Part shown: piece by piece, positions 27,250-33,131 of the stretch
Layout of the letters: each line of letters starts with the position of its first letter
Position numbering within the stretch: the stretch's first letter is position 1
DNA from: a virus
Reading direction: 5' to 3' (one strand)
Virus record (IMG/VR): IMGVR_UViG_3300033149_001272
Location: 1 to 33,131 of that record
Length of the DNA stretch: 33,131 nt
Made by a program: the position numbers and the translations under genes
Notes under the pieces: generated by a model
What the model was told of the DNA's origin: nothing
Database searches by the model: none
Seen by the model: only the letters and a program-made list of their open reading frames with translations

Positions 27250-27781
27250 GGAGACAATAATATATAAAACTATTCTATTCAAGCAAATTGAGGACTTCCC
27301 TAATTATTATGTTAGTAAATGTGGTAAAGTATATTCTAAAAAAAGAAATATAATATTAAAATCTAAGAATGATGGTAGAGGTTATTTTAAAGTAAATATA
27401 AAATCTACATCTACATCAGTACATCGTTTAGTAGCTTTAACTTGGATTTCTAATTTAGAAAATAAACCAGAAGTTAATCATATTAATGGTATTCGTAACG
27501 ATAATAGAGTAGAAAATTTAGAATGGAACACAAGATTAGAAAATCAACAACATTCATGGAGAGAATTAAAAAGAGTTGGGAGTTTAAAAAATAAATTTGG
27601 TAAAAATCATCCAAAGAGTAAAAAAGTTGTGCAATATGATTTAGATGGAAATTTAATAAAAACTTGGGATTCTATTATTGATATAGAAAAAAATTTAAAT
27701 ATTAATTCTGGAAATATATGTTCGGTTTGTAAAGGTAATTATAAAACTGCTGGTGGATTTAAATGGAAATATTATTTTTAA
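27248..27781 (+). CDS. Free-standing HNH homing endonuclease (NUMOD4-HNH-NUMOD1)
   Basis: 177 residues, same domain order as 12746-13261: NUMOD4-like (FKQIEDFPNYYVSKCGKVYS), HNH core (VHRLVALTWI, VNHINGIRNDNRVENLEW) and NUMOD1-like end (VVQYDLDGNLIKTWDSIIDI, AGGFKWKYYF). Residues about 110-125 are a small Lys/Asn-rich insertion relative to the first copy. It sits alone between the 73-aa gene and the replication operon. Short complementary segments flank it (27197-27205 with 27802-27810, 9 bp), much weaker than the repeat around copy 1. Confidence 0.88.
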   Translation: METIIYKTILFKQIEDFPNYYVSKCGKVYSKKRNIILKSKNDGRGYFKVNIKSTSTSVHRLVALTWISNLENKPEVNHINGIRNDNRVENLEWNTRLENQQHSWRELKRVGSLKNKFGKNHPKSKKVVQYDLDGNLIKTWDSIIDIEKNLNINSGNICSVCKGNYKTAGGFKWKYYF

Positions 27782-27842
27782 GTAGTAAATTCATTAACCA
27801 CTTATATTTAATAAAAAGATTTAAAAAGATTCTTGATTCTAG

Positions 27843-27850
27843 TATAAATA
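27843..27850 (+). promoter_or_regulatory. TATA box for the replication operon
   Basis: TATAAATA; transcription would begin near 27868, where the structured leader starts. Confidence 0.45.
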
Positions 27851-27866
27851 AGACATTAAGAAAATG

Positions 27867-27943
27867 AAAAGGTTTGTCGAGAACCTTTAAAGAAATAACG
27901 AATTGATTACTTATTTCTGTATTTGTTTATTAATAAACCTTTT
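27867..27943 (+). promoter_or_regulatory. Structured leader with competing folds
   Basis: Fold A: 27867-27877 (AAAAGGTTTGT) pairs with 27933-27943 (ATAAACCTTTT), 11 bp with one G-U, enclosing an 8-bp hairpin AGAAATAA (27891-27898)/TTATTTCT (27911-27918). Fold B: 27868-27874 (AAAGGTT) pairs with the near AACCTTT (27882-27888). The folds exclude each other, as in attenuators or riboswitches. A T-rich stretch follows (27941-27950). The operon's first gene starts at 27970. Confidence 0.5.
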
Positions 27944-27969
27944 GTTTTCTAAGTCTATTTAAGATAAAA

Positions 27970-28164
27970 ATGGATAGTAAAAATTATATAATTGAATCAG
28001 TATTAGAAGAAAATGGAGATAATCGTTCACCAACATTTTATATGAATGTAATTTGGAAAGAAGCTCAGAAAGAGTTATTACAAGAGATTAAAGATAATTG
28101 GGATAAATATGATGACATTTATGATAGAATCATAATAAAGAGACTAAAGGAGTTAGAAGAATGA
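27970..28164 (+). CDS. Hypothetical protein, 64 aa
   Basis: Not recognised. Acidic, helical (VIWKEAQKELLQEIKDNW, DDIYDRIIIKRLKELEE). First gene of the operon ending with the MCM helicase and ATGA-coupled to the next gene. Confidence 0.5.
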   Translation: MDSKNYIIESVLEENGDNRSPTFYMNVIWKEAQKELLQEIKDNWDKYDDIYDRIIIKRLKELEE

Positions 28165-28382
28165 AGTTATGTGATGAGGATTGTAATAATTGTCCTTTAA
28201 TGAGACATCCTAATTCTAGAATGATAACTAAGATATTAAATAAAGCTTATGATAAGTTTGGAGATGAATTTTATAAAATAGTTCAAGATAATTGTCCAAG
28301 TATGACAGTATGTTATGATTGTAGAATAGATGATTTTTGTCATAGTGAAGGTTGTGAATTATATGATGGTGATGAGAAATGA
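28161..28382 (+). CDS. Cys-rich protein, 73 aa
   Basis: Eight Cys: CDEDCNNC at residues 4-11, one at about 45, CYDC at about 51-54, and CHSEGC at about 60-65. This spacing suggests a zinc- or iron-sulphur-binding fold. Lies in the replication operon between two coupled genes. A role with nucleic acids or as an accessory factor of MCM is possible; no family recognised. Confidence 0.5.
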   Translation: MKLCDEDCNNCPLMRHPNSRMITKILNKAYDKFGDEFYKIVQDNCPSMTVCYDCRIDDFCHSEGCELYDGDEK

Positions 28383-28954
28383 AGTTTAAAGTAGATGGGA
28401 TAACAGACAATGAGTTAGAGATGTTAATAAATAATGATAATAAAATAAATAAAGATATATATATATATAATAATAGAACTAGTACTAGTATTAATACTAC
28501 TAGTAGTTATAATAATACATACATAACAAATAAATATTATTCTTCTATAATATATTTACTAATAAAAAAAGGTTTTACTTACTATTCAGAACTAAAGAAA
28601 CTCTTAGGAGTTACAAACAATTTTCATTTACCTAAACTAGAAAGAGATGATTTGATATTTAACAGAGAACTTACTATAGAAGAAAAGAATTATTTATTAT
28701 CATTATATCCTAATATGCCGAAAAAAGGAATAAGTACTATGAAAGTTTATGAACTAACTACTAACGCTAAAGAGTATTACTCTCAACCTAGTAATTATGA
28801 TTTATTGAAAAGATTTTCTAACTCTAATATAGATGATTATATTATTTTACAAAAGAACGATTACGAAATTAAACAAAGACTTTTAGAAGAAAAAGAACTC
28901 CAAAAAGAAAGAGAATTAAAAGCAAGACTTAGAAACTGGGGTATAAAAGAATGA
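28379..28954 (+). CDS. Possible replication accessory protein, 191 aa
   Basis: The N-terminal ~45 residues include a low-complexity Asn/Thr/Ser/Tyr segment encoded by an AT repeat and palindrome. The centre (SSIIYLLIKKGFTYYSELKK, then LLGVTNNFHLPKLERDDLI) looks like a winged-helix domain. The C-terminus is a charged helix (RLLEEKELQKERELKARLRN). It is ATGA-coupled to MCM, so a helicase loader or origin-binding partner is a reasonable guess, unproven. Confidence 0.45.
   Translation: MKFKVDGITDNELEMLINNDNKINKDIYIYNNRTSTSINTTSSYNNTYITNKYYSSIIYLLIKKGFTYYSELKKLLGVTNNFHLPKLERDDLIFNRELTIEEKNYLLSLYPNMPKKGISTMKVYELTTNAKEYYSQPSNYDLLKRFSNSNIDDYIILQKNDYEIKQRLLEEKELQKERELKARLRNWGIKE
28475..28506. repeat. 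32-bp imperfect palindrome in coding sequence
   Basis: Centred at 28490/28491 with 14 of 16 half-site positions matching, rich in ACTAGT. It is preceded by an AT dinucleotide run (28455-28470). Encodes a Thr/Ser/Asn stretch. Could be an origin, operator or recombination element, or simply low-complexity coding DNA. Confidence 0.45.
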
Positions 28955-30936
28955 ACGAACATATTAAATCAGATAAAGTAATAAAATTAATATACAAATA
29001 TTTTGATATGTGGGAAACTACTAAAATAAAGAAAACCCTAAACGAGGATTTATTATTTATTGAAATAGATTTAGCAGACCTGGAAACTTTTAGTTATAAG
29101 TTAGTTGATTTATTAAGATTATATCCTGAAGATATGGTAAGTATATTTAATAACACTATTAGAAACTTTAAAGAAAACTCAAACCAAAACAATATTAAAG
29201 TAAGGTTCAAGAACTTACCAAAAGTAGACCACTTGAATTTAAACGAGTTAAGGCAAGAACACATAGGAAAGTTAATTAGTTTCAAAGGAATGTTAAAGAG
29301 AAAGACAGACATATTACCAAAGACTAAATTCATTCATTATCTATGCACTAACCCTACTTGCAAATATGCTGAGAATTATTTAAATGTGCCACAAATAAAT
29401 ACAAAATTAAAGAAATTAAAGTCTTGTCTTAATTGTAAATCATCAGTAGAAGAGGTGAGCGAAACAATAACAGACTTCCAACAATTAGTTTTAGAAGAAG
29501 ATTTCGAGGACTTGACTGACTCAAACGACCAGCCTAAACAAAAGTACGTAGAGATAGAAGACGATTTAACTACTCCGTTAAAGGACACTAGTTTAATAGT
29601 AGGCTCAAAAGTAGAAGTAATCGGTATCGTAAAGAAACGTAACGAGGAGACTCAGAAAGGAAAATCAACTATTGGAGAGATTTACATTGAAGCAAATAAT
29701 ATTTTACCATTACAAGAGACTTTAATCAATATAAAGATAACCAAACAAGACGAGCAAGACATAATCGAATTATCAAAGAAAGATAATCTATTACAATTAC
29801 TTAACTCTAATATAGCGCCAACAATCGCAGGAAGGACAGAACAGAAACAAGCAGTATTATATCATATAGTGGGCGGTTCAAAGAAAAAGAACCAAAGAAG
29901 TCATATTCATATTAATATCATAGGAAACGCAAGTTTAGGTAAAAGCCAAATTTTAAGACGATTAAAACAATTCTTACCCAAGGCGGTTTACGTGTCGGCA
30001 GAGAACGCTTCAGGAGTAGGTTTAACCGGTTCTGTTATGAAAGACGAGCTAACAGGACAATGGGCAGTAGAGGCTGGAGCTATCGCTTACGCAAACAAAG
30101 GCTACTTTTATCTTGACGAGGCAGACAAACTAAAGAAAGAAGACATAACCAAAATGAACGAGGCTTTAGAACACTCTACCATCAGTATAAACAAAGCAGG
30201 AATAAAAACTCAATTAAAAGCAGACTGTCCTATTATCTCTGTAGCAAACCCGAAAGGTGGCAAGTTCAACGAAGACCAGGACTATATTAAACAAATCAAT
30301 TTCGACCCTACTTATTTGTCCAGGTTCGATTTAATCTTTATCTTGGACGGAAAGGACGGAGACTCTGAACAGGATTTAGTACTTGACAGGCTTTGTGGGT
30401 TCGATTCTGAAGACTTTGAAACCCTTGATGATGATTTACTAAGAAAATATTTAATGTACGCTAAAAACCTTAATCCAAGGATAAGCAAACAATTACTATT
30501 AAAGTTACAGAATTACTATAAACAAATCGCTGCAATGGCAAAAAGAAAAAAGTCAATAGACATTACTTATAGACAGTTTACTGGTTTAATTAGGATGAGT
30601 GAGGCAAGAGCTAAATTGTTTTTAAGGGACGAGGTTTTAATGGAGGACGTGAAAGAAGTAATCAAACTAATGAATTTTACTTTAGAAAAGCTTAATATCT
30701 CAGAGATAACGTCAGGGATAAGTAACACTAATAGAAGCCTAGCAGAATTAATCCCTGAAGTGATAAAACTCCTTGAAGGTAAGGGAATAAAGGCAAGCAA
30801 CGAGAACATAATAACTCAAATAGAAGAAATGACAACAAAGTTTAATAAGAATAAGATAGAAAAGATGATAGAACAAATGATAAGGGAAGGTGAGTTATTC
30901 AGTCCCAGAAAAAATGAGTTGAGGATTATAGGATAA
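28951..30936 (+). CDS. mcm: MCM replicative DNA helicase
   Basis: 661 residues, full-length archaeal-type MCM. The N-terminal domain has a C4 zinc site (Cys132, 137, 159, 162) and OB-type strands. The AAA+ domain has Walker A GNASLGKSQ at 325-333 (usual form GDPGTAKSQ), Walker B with Asp389-Glu390 (YFYLDEADKL), the EALEHSTISINKAGI segment, and SVANPKGGKFN. The arginine finger is Arg458 (LSRFDL). A C-terminal winged helix (ASNENIITQIEEMTTKFNKN) completes it. It should unwind viral DNA ahead of the host polymerase, since no viral polymerase is visible. The key residues are intact. Confidence 0.93.
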   Translation: MNEHIKSDKVIKLIYKYFDMWETTKIKKTLNEDLLFIEIDLADLETFSYKLVDLLRLYPEDMVSIFNNTIRNFKENSNQNNIKVRFKNLPKVDHLNLNELRQEHIGKLISFKGMLKRKTDILPKTKFIHYLCTNPTCKYAENYLNVPQINTKLKKLKSCLNCKSSVEEVSETITDFQQLVLEEDFEDLTDSNDQPKQKYVEIEDDLTTPLKDTSLIVGSKVEVIGIVKKRNEETQKGKSTIGEIYIEANNILPLQETLINIKITKQDEQDIIELSKKDNLLQLLNSNIAPTIAGRTEQKQAVLYHIVGGSKKKNQRSHIHINIIGNASLGKSQILRRLKQFLPKAVYVSAENASGVGLTGSVMKDELTGQWAVEAGAIAYANKGYFYLDEADKLKKEDITKMNEALEHSTISINKAGIKTQLKADCPIISVANPKGGKFNEDQDYIKQINFDPTYLSRFDLIFILDGKDGDSEQDLVLDRLCGFDSEDFETLDDDLLRKYLMYAKNLNPRISKQLLLKLQNYYKQIAAMAKRKKSIDITYRQFTGLIRMSEARAKLFLRDEVLMEDVKEVIKLMNFTLEKLNISEITSGISNTNRSLAELIPEVIKLLEGKGIKASNENIITQIEEMTTKFNKNKIEKMIEQMIREGELFSPRKNELRIIG

Positions 30937-30937
30937 A

Positions 30938-31090
30938 ATGGATAAAGAATATTTAAGAGTTTGGAATGAAGGTAGTAATTTTAATTATCATCATCCTGAG
31001 ATGAATACGGGCACTATGTTAGCATTGATAGGTTATTTAGAAATAGTAAAAAGAGATTTAGTACAGAAAATAAAAGAGATAGAAGAATGA
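30938..31090 (+). CDS. Hypothetical protein, 50 aa
   Basis: Not recognised. Contains YHHPEM and a C-terminal helix (LVQKIKEIEE). Follows MCM after 1 nt and is ATGA-coupled to the next gene. Confidence 0.4.
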   Translation: MDKEYLRVWNEGSNFNYHHPEMNTGTMLALIGYLEIVKRDLVQKIKEIEE

Positions 31091-31194
31091 GTAAATTAAA
31101 AGGAAAAAAGATATCAAGTTATACAAACAATATAGAGTATTTTATCATTAATTGTTATGACGAAAGTCTATACGAGGTTGAATATGACTCTTAA
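31087..31194 (+). CDS. Hypothetical micro-protein, 35 aa
   Basis: Not recognised; short, with strands (IEYFIINCYDESLYEVEYDS). Supported by ATGA coupling to the preceding gene. Confidence 0.35.
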   Translation: MSKLKGKKISSYTNNIEYFIINCYDESLYEVEYDS

Positions 31195-31214
31195 CTTTAG
31201 AATAATGACAAAGA

Positions 31215-31224
31215 CTTATATAAG
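31215..31224 (+). promoter_or_regulatory. TATA box before gene 31270
   Basis: CTTATATAAG (itself palindromic); transcription start near 31243, so the mRNA leader would consist almost only of the 22-nt repeat at 31246-31267. Confidence 0.5.
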
Positions 31225-31245
31225 ATTCTTACTTAGTATTATTAT

Positions 31246-31267
31246 CCTTGAAAAGAGGGTTCGAGAA
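31246..31267 (+). repeat. Leader repeat, copy B
   Basis: Same 22-nt block as 1-22, one mismatch. Here CTTGAA (31247-31252) and TTCGAG (31260-31265) can pair (one G-U), presenting loop AAGAGGG; in copy A this stem has a mismatch. Start codon ATG is 2 nt after the repeat. Confidence 0.6.
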
Positions 31268-31269
31268 TA

Positions 31270-31440
31270 ATGGCATCAGAAAAAGAAAAGAAATTTTATT
31301 TAGAAAACCACATAAAGAAGAAGAAGAAAGTTAGAGATTATATTAATCATTTAACAGTACATAGTGAGTCTTATAGGATTCATTCGTATATAATAAAATA
31401 TTTAGAAAATGAGGACGACGGATTTAATAACATATACTGA
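31270..31440 (+). CDS. Hypothetical protein, 56 aa
   Basis: Not recognised. Strongly basic start (NHIKKKKKVRDYINH) and His-rich middle (LTVHSESYRIHSYI), suggesting nucleic acid binding by charge only. First gene of an early sub-operon with its own promoter. Confidence 0.45.
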   Translation: MASEKEKKFYLENHIKKKKKVRDYINHLTVHSESYRIHSYIIKYLENEDDGFNNIY

Positions 31441-31489
31441 GCTGGAATTATTTCGGCTAGAAGTAGAATTGAGGGAGATTGAAGAATGA
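31409..31489 (+). CDS. Hypothetical micro-protein, 26 aa
   Basis: A 26-codon frame ending LEVELREIEE, overlapping the previous gene by 32 nt and the next by ATGA. May be translated mainly to couple ribosomes to the annealing-protein gene. Confidence 0.3.
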   Translation: MRTTDLITYTELELFRLEVELREIEE

Positions 31490-31920
31490 AAGAAAATAAA
31501 TTAGAAACAAACAAAAGCGTGTTCGATACGTTAAGTAAAGTAAAGTTAACTCTTCAAAAAAAGGGGCGTTTTAATTATGCTTCTTGGGCGGAAGCATGGA
31601 GTAAGGTAAAAAGTATTTATCCTGAAGCTAATTATAGGGTTATTTCTTATAAAACTCCTGAGAAAGGGGACAAGTTAGTTCATCCTATTAGTAAAAACGG
31701 AGGAGGTTTTGTTTTAGTAGAAGTTACTTTAGGTAATTTAACTCATCAAGAGTATTTTCCTATATTAAACAATTTCAATAAATCTATTGCTTATGATATG
31801 ATTACTGCTTTTGATGTTAATACTAGTATTAAAAGGGGATTGGTTAAGTGTCTGGCACTTCATGGACTCGGGTTATATGTGTTCGATGGTGACGAATTCC
31901 CACAAGAGGAAGGCAAATAA
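31486..31920 (+). CDS. Sak-like single-strand annealing protein (DUF1071-type)
   Basis: 144 residues matching the Sak1/DUF1071 pattern: VFDTLSKVKLTLQKKGRFNY, ASWAEAWSKVKSIYPEANY, a VEVTLG strand, FPILNNFNKSIAYDM, FDVNTSIKRGLVKCLALHGL and GLYVFDGDEFP. These Rad52-like proteins bind ssDNA and anneal complementary strands for recombination-dependent replication. The protein ends soon after the core, so the C-terminal tail used for SSB contact in longer members is missing. Start ATG is coupled to the preceding micro-ORF. Confidence 0.8.
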   Translation: MKENKLETNKSVFDTLSKVKLTLQKKGRFNYASWAEAWSKVKSIYPEANYRVISYKTPEKGDKLVHPISKNGGGFVLVEVTLGNLTHQEYFPILNNFNKSIAYDMITAFDVNTSIKRGLVKCLALHGLGLYVFDGDEFPQEEGK

Positions 31921-32166
31921 ATGGCAAGACAGTATAAACTTGGAAATAAGACATTTATTATCACTTCTGAAACCTTATTTCATAGTTTTTTTAAAGATAG
32001 TATTACTTTAAGTTTGTTATTGGGGTTAGCATATATAAATTATAATTATATTGGAAATACTTGGTATGTTGGTTTATTTATTGTTTGGATAGTGATAGGA
32101 TTTACTGCTTTAGCATTTAAAGAAGAAATAACTAAAGAAGATATTTTAAAGGAGTTAGAAGAATGA
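31921..32166 (+). CDS. Two-helix membrane protein, 81 aa
   Basis: Two hydrophobic segments (ITLSLLLGLAYINYNYIG and WYVGLFIVWIVIGFTALAF) with an acidic Lys/Glu tail (KEEITKEDILKELEE). The ATG immediately follows the previous stop, and the end overlaps the next gene by ATGA. An early viral membrane protein of unknown role, perhaps acting on host membrane functions. Confidence 0.55.
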   Translation: MARQYKLGNKTFIITSETLFHSFFKDSITLSLLLGLAYINYNYIGNTWYVGLFIVWIVIGFTALAFKEEITKEDILKELEE

Positions 32167-32258
32167 ATAAAGTAAGTTTAAGGTTTAAAGTAGTCTTAAC
32201 TCTTTGGTTATTAGTAACTATTGGTTTTAATGTGTTCATGTATTTGGAGGTTTTCTAA
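32163..32258 (+). CDS. Single-pass membrane micro-protein, 31 aa
   Basis: One hydrophobic helix (VVLTLWLLVTIGFNVFMYL) after a basic start (NKVSLRFK), so Nin-Cout topology is likely. Coupled to neighbours by ATGA upstream and TAATG downstream. Its coding end contains the ribosome-binding site of the next gene. Confidence 0.5.
   Translation: MNKVSLRFKVVLTLWLLVTIGFNVFMYLEVF
32246..32251 (+). promoter_or_regulatory. Shine-Dalgarno site
   Basis: GGAGGT, 6 nt before the ATG at 32258; one of the strongest ribosome-binding sites in the window. Confidence 0.65.
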
Positions 32259-32623
32259 TGGCAGATTTTAATCAAGCAATCGAATGGCTTAAAGAAGGTA
32301 AGAAAGTAACAAGACATTGTGATGTATATTGTAAGTTAGTGGATAATGATATTAAATATTTTAATTACTCTAATGAGTCCGTTATTAATCAAAATATGGA
32401 CATTTTTAGTTTAGAAGCAACAGACTGGATGATTTATGATGAGGAAGATAACTGGAATATTACGTTTAATATGAAATCAAATAAATATGTTGGTTATTAT
32501 GTTGATAGTGATTTATTAGAAACTCTTAAAGAAAAGATTTTAGAAGATTTGGAAAATAATGAAGGAGTTATAGATATGAGAGAAATATTAGATAAGAGGT
32601 TCGGATTCCAGAATGGTAACTAA
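32258..32623 (+). CDS. Possible DUF2829/Tad2-like protein
   Basis: 121 residues. The start FNQAIEWLKEGKKVTR and the later FSLEATDWMIYDE resemble the DUF2829 layout (F.eAl..lK.GkkVaR ... a.DW.v). In that family, Tad2 proteins bind the cyclic nucleotide signal of the Thoeris defence and so protect phages. The similarity is short and weak, and this protein has a C-terminal helical extension (LLETLKEKILEDLENNEGVI). The strong Shine-Dalgarno site suggests ample early expression, as expected for an anti-defence protein. Could also be an unrelated small beta protein. Confidence 0.4.
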   Translation: MADFNQAIEWLKEGKKVTRHCDVYCKLVDNDIKYFNYSNESVINQNMDIFSLEATDWMIYDEEDNWNITFNMKSNKYVGYYVDSDLLETLKEKILEDLENNEGVIDMREILDKRFGFQNGN

Positions 32624-32816
32624 TGAAGAAAGAGAGAAGTTAGAACAACAATTTATTAACGAGAGCAGACCAGAAGACTCAGAGATAAAGAAAAGTATTA
32701 AAAGAATCCAAGAGATGAAAACAACTTTAAGTAACATATCTAATAGTTATGAATCAATGGAAAGACAATTACATGAAGAGAGATTTAGACTAGACGAGTT
32801 AAAGAAAATAAAATGA
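32613..32816 (+). CDS. Coiled-coil protein, 67 aa
   Basis: Nearly all charged helix with heptads (IKKSIKRIQEMKTTLSNISN, MERQLHEERFRLDELKKIK). Overlaps both neighbours. Function unknown. Confidence 0.5.
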   Translation: MVTNEEREKLEQQFINESRPEDSEIKKSIKRIQEMKTTLSNISNSYESMERQLHEERFRLDELKKIK

Positions 32817-32923
32817 GAGATAGCAAAATAATAGAATTATTAAAAGATTATGATAAACTTGAGTGGGAAACTCACGATTTAAGTTTTTATGAGTACTGTA
32901 AATTAAGAGCAATAAAAGAATGA
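32813..32923 (+). CDS. Hypothetical micro-protein, 36 aa
   Basis: Not recognised; helical and acidic (SKIIELLKDYDKLEWETHDL). ATGA-coupled to both neighbouring genes, which supports translation. Confidence 0.4.
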   Translation: MRDSKIIELLKDYDKLEWETHDLSFYEYCKLRAIKE

Positions 32924-33131
32924 AAGTTAATCCTAAATATACAAAAGCACAGATTAAGCGTGTGATGACAGATGAAGTAAAACAAATATCCAGTAACGTG
33001 TATTTAGTTAATAATAAGAATACTGTAATAGACAATAAGAAAAACTTCAGATGTAATTGTAAATGGGCTCAGGACAATAAGCTTCATATAAAATACTGTC
33101 ATTGTTGTTTAGCAGTTTTACATTTAATTGA
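32920..33131 (+). CDS. SWIM-like zinc-finger protein (runs off the window)
   Basis: 70 complete codons to the window end. Near the end is CNC followed by about 14 residues and YCHCCLAVLHLI, resembling the SWIM pattern CxC...CxH..AV but with Cys in place of the last His. SWIM domains bind DNA or proteins. If the sequence is circular, the frame continues for two codons and stops at bases 5-7 of the window, giving a 72-residue protein; otherwise it is truncated here. Confidence 0.5.
   Translation, partial: MKVNPKYTKAQIKRVMTDEVKQISSNVYLVNNKNTVIDNKKNFRCNCKWAQDNKLHIKYCHCCLAVLHLI

Noticed and set aside
27197-27810. Inverted repeat around HNH gene 2 (27197-27205 with 27802-27810)
   Set aside because: Only 9 bp composed entirely of A and T; expected by chance in this DNA, unlike the long repeat around HNH gene 1.
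27864-27890. 8-residue leader peptide (MKRFVENL) overlapping the competing hairpins
   Set aside because: The predicted transcription start (about 27868) lies within or after its ATG, and there is no run of a regulatory amino acid.
1-33131. CRISPR array, rRNA, insertion sequence or integrase
   Set aside because: No regularly spaced repeats, no rRNA-like conserved blocks, and no transposase or tyrosine/serine recombinase motifs were found on either strand.

Overview
The window reads as a tailed archaeal virus genome with a siphovirus-type (HK97-like) head and tail. It is AT-rich. The archaeal assignment rests on an MCM replicative helicase, on repeated archaeal-type promoters (a TATA box of the form AAAC-TTTTATAAA about 29-35 nt before the start codon, so many mRNAs should be nearly leaderless), and on ribbon-helix-helix and winged-helix regulators. 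The host cannot be named from sequence; a low-GC archaeon (DPANN, Nitrososphaeria or a methanogen, for example) would fit. Every gene but one lies on the + strand. If the end is joined to the start, the last gene closes at a stop at 5-7 and runs into the first operon, so the window may be a whole circular or circularly permuted genome of about 33 kb.

Layout: (1) 1-1810, tightly overlapped small early genes: a winged-helix regulator, Cys-rich mini-proteins, and a two-gene cassette bracketed by a 26-bp inverted repeat. (2) 1811-2192, a non-coding, strongly structured region just before the terminase. (3) 2193-4021, small and large terminase. (4) 4109-5779, accessory genes including an RHH repressor and a coiled-coil protein. 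(5) 5803-15761, head module: portal, MuF-like protein, decoration and fibre-like proteins, a lone minus-strand RHH gene, protease-scaffold fusion, major capsid protein, an HNH gene, and neck proteins. (6) 15835-24789, tail: terminator, tube, tail assembly chaperone pair joined by a -1 frameshift, a short tape measure, distal tail protein, hub and fibres. (7) 24796-26694, a probable lysis or egress cassette with small membrane proteins and a permuted NlpC/P60-like hydrolase. (8) 26695-27969, non-coding stretches, a second HNH gene and a structured leader. (9) 27970-33131, the replication/early module: MCM, a Sak-like annealing protein, membrane mini-proteins, a possible DUF2829/Tad2-like protein and a SWIM-like zinc protein.

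The most striking signals are RNA-level. The two HNH genes are preceded by the same 42-43 nt element: two hairpins whose 7-nt loops are perfectly complementary to each other, with compensatory changes between the copies, and with the ribosome-binding purines and start codon buried in the second hairpin. The tail chaperone frameshift has a U UUA AAA slippery site, a perfect 10-bp long-range stem and a stacked UUCG hairpin. The region upstream of the small terminase has at least six hairpins, one capped by a UACG tetraloop. The replication operon has a leader with two mutually exclusive folds. Late genes are joined by a near-invariant TAA-A(A)-ATG spacing, whereas early genes use ATGA overlaps, suggesting two styles of translational coupling in one genome.
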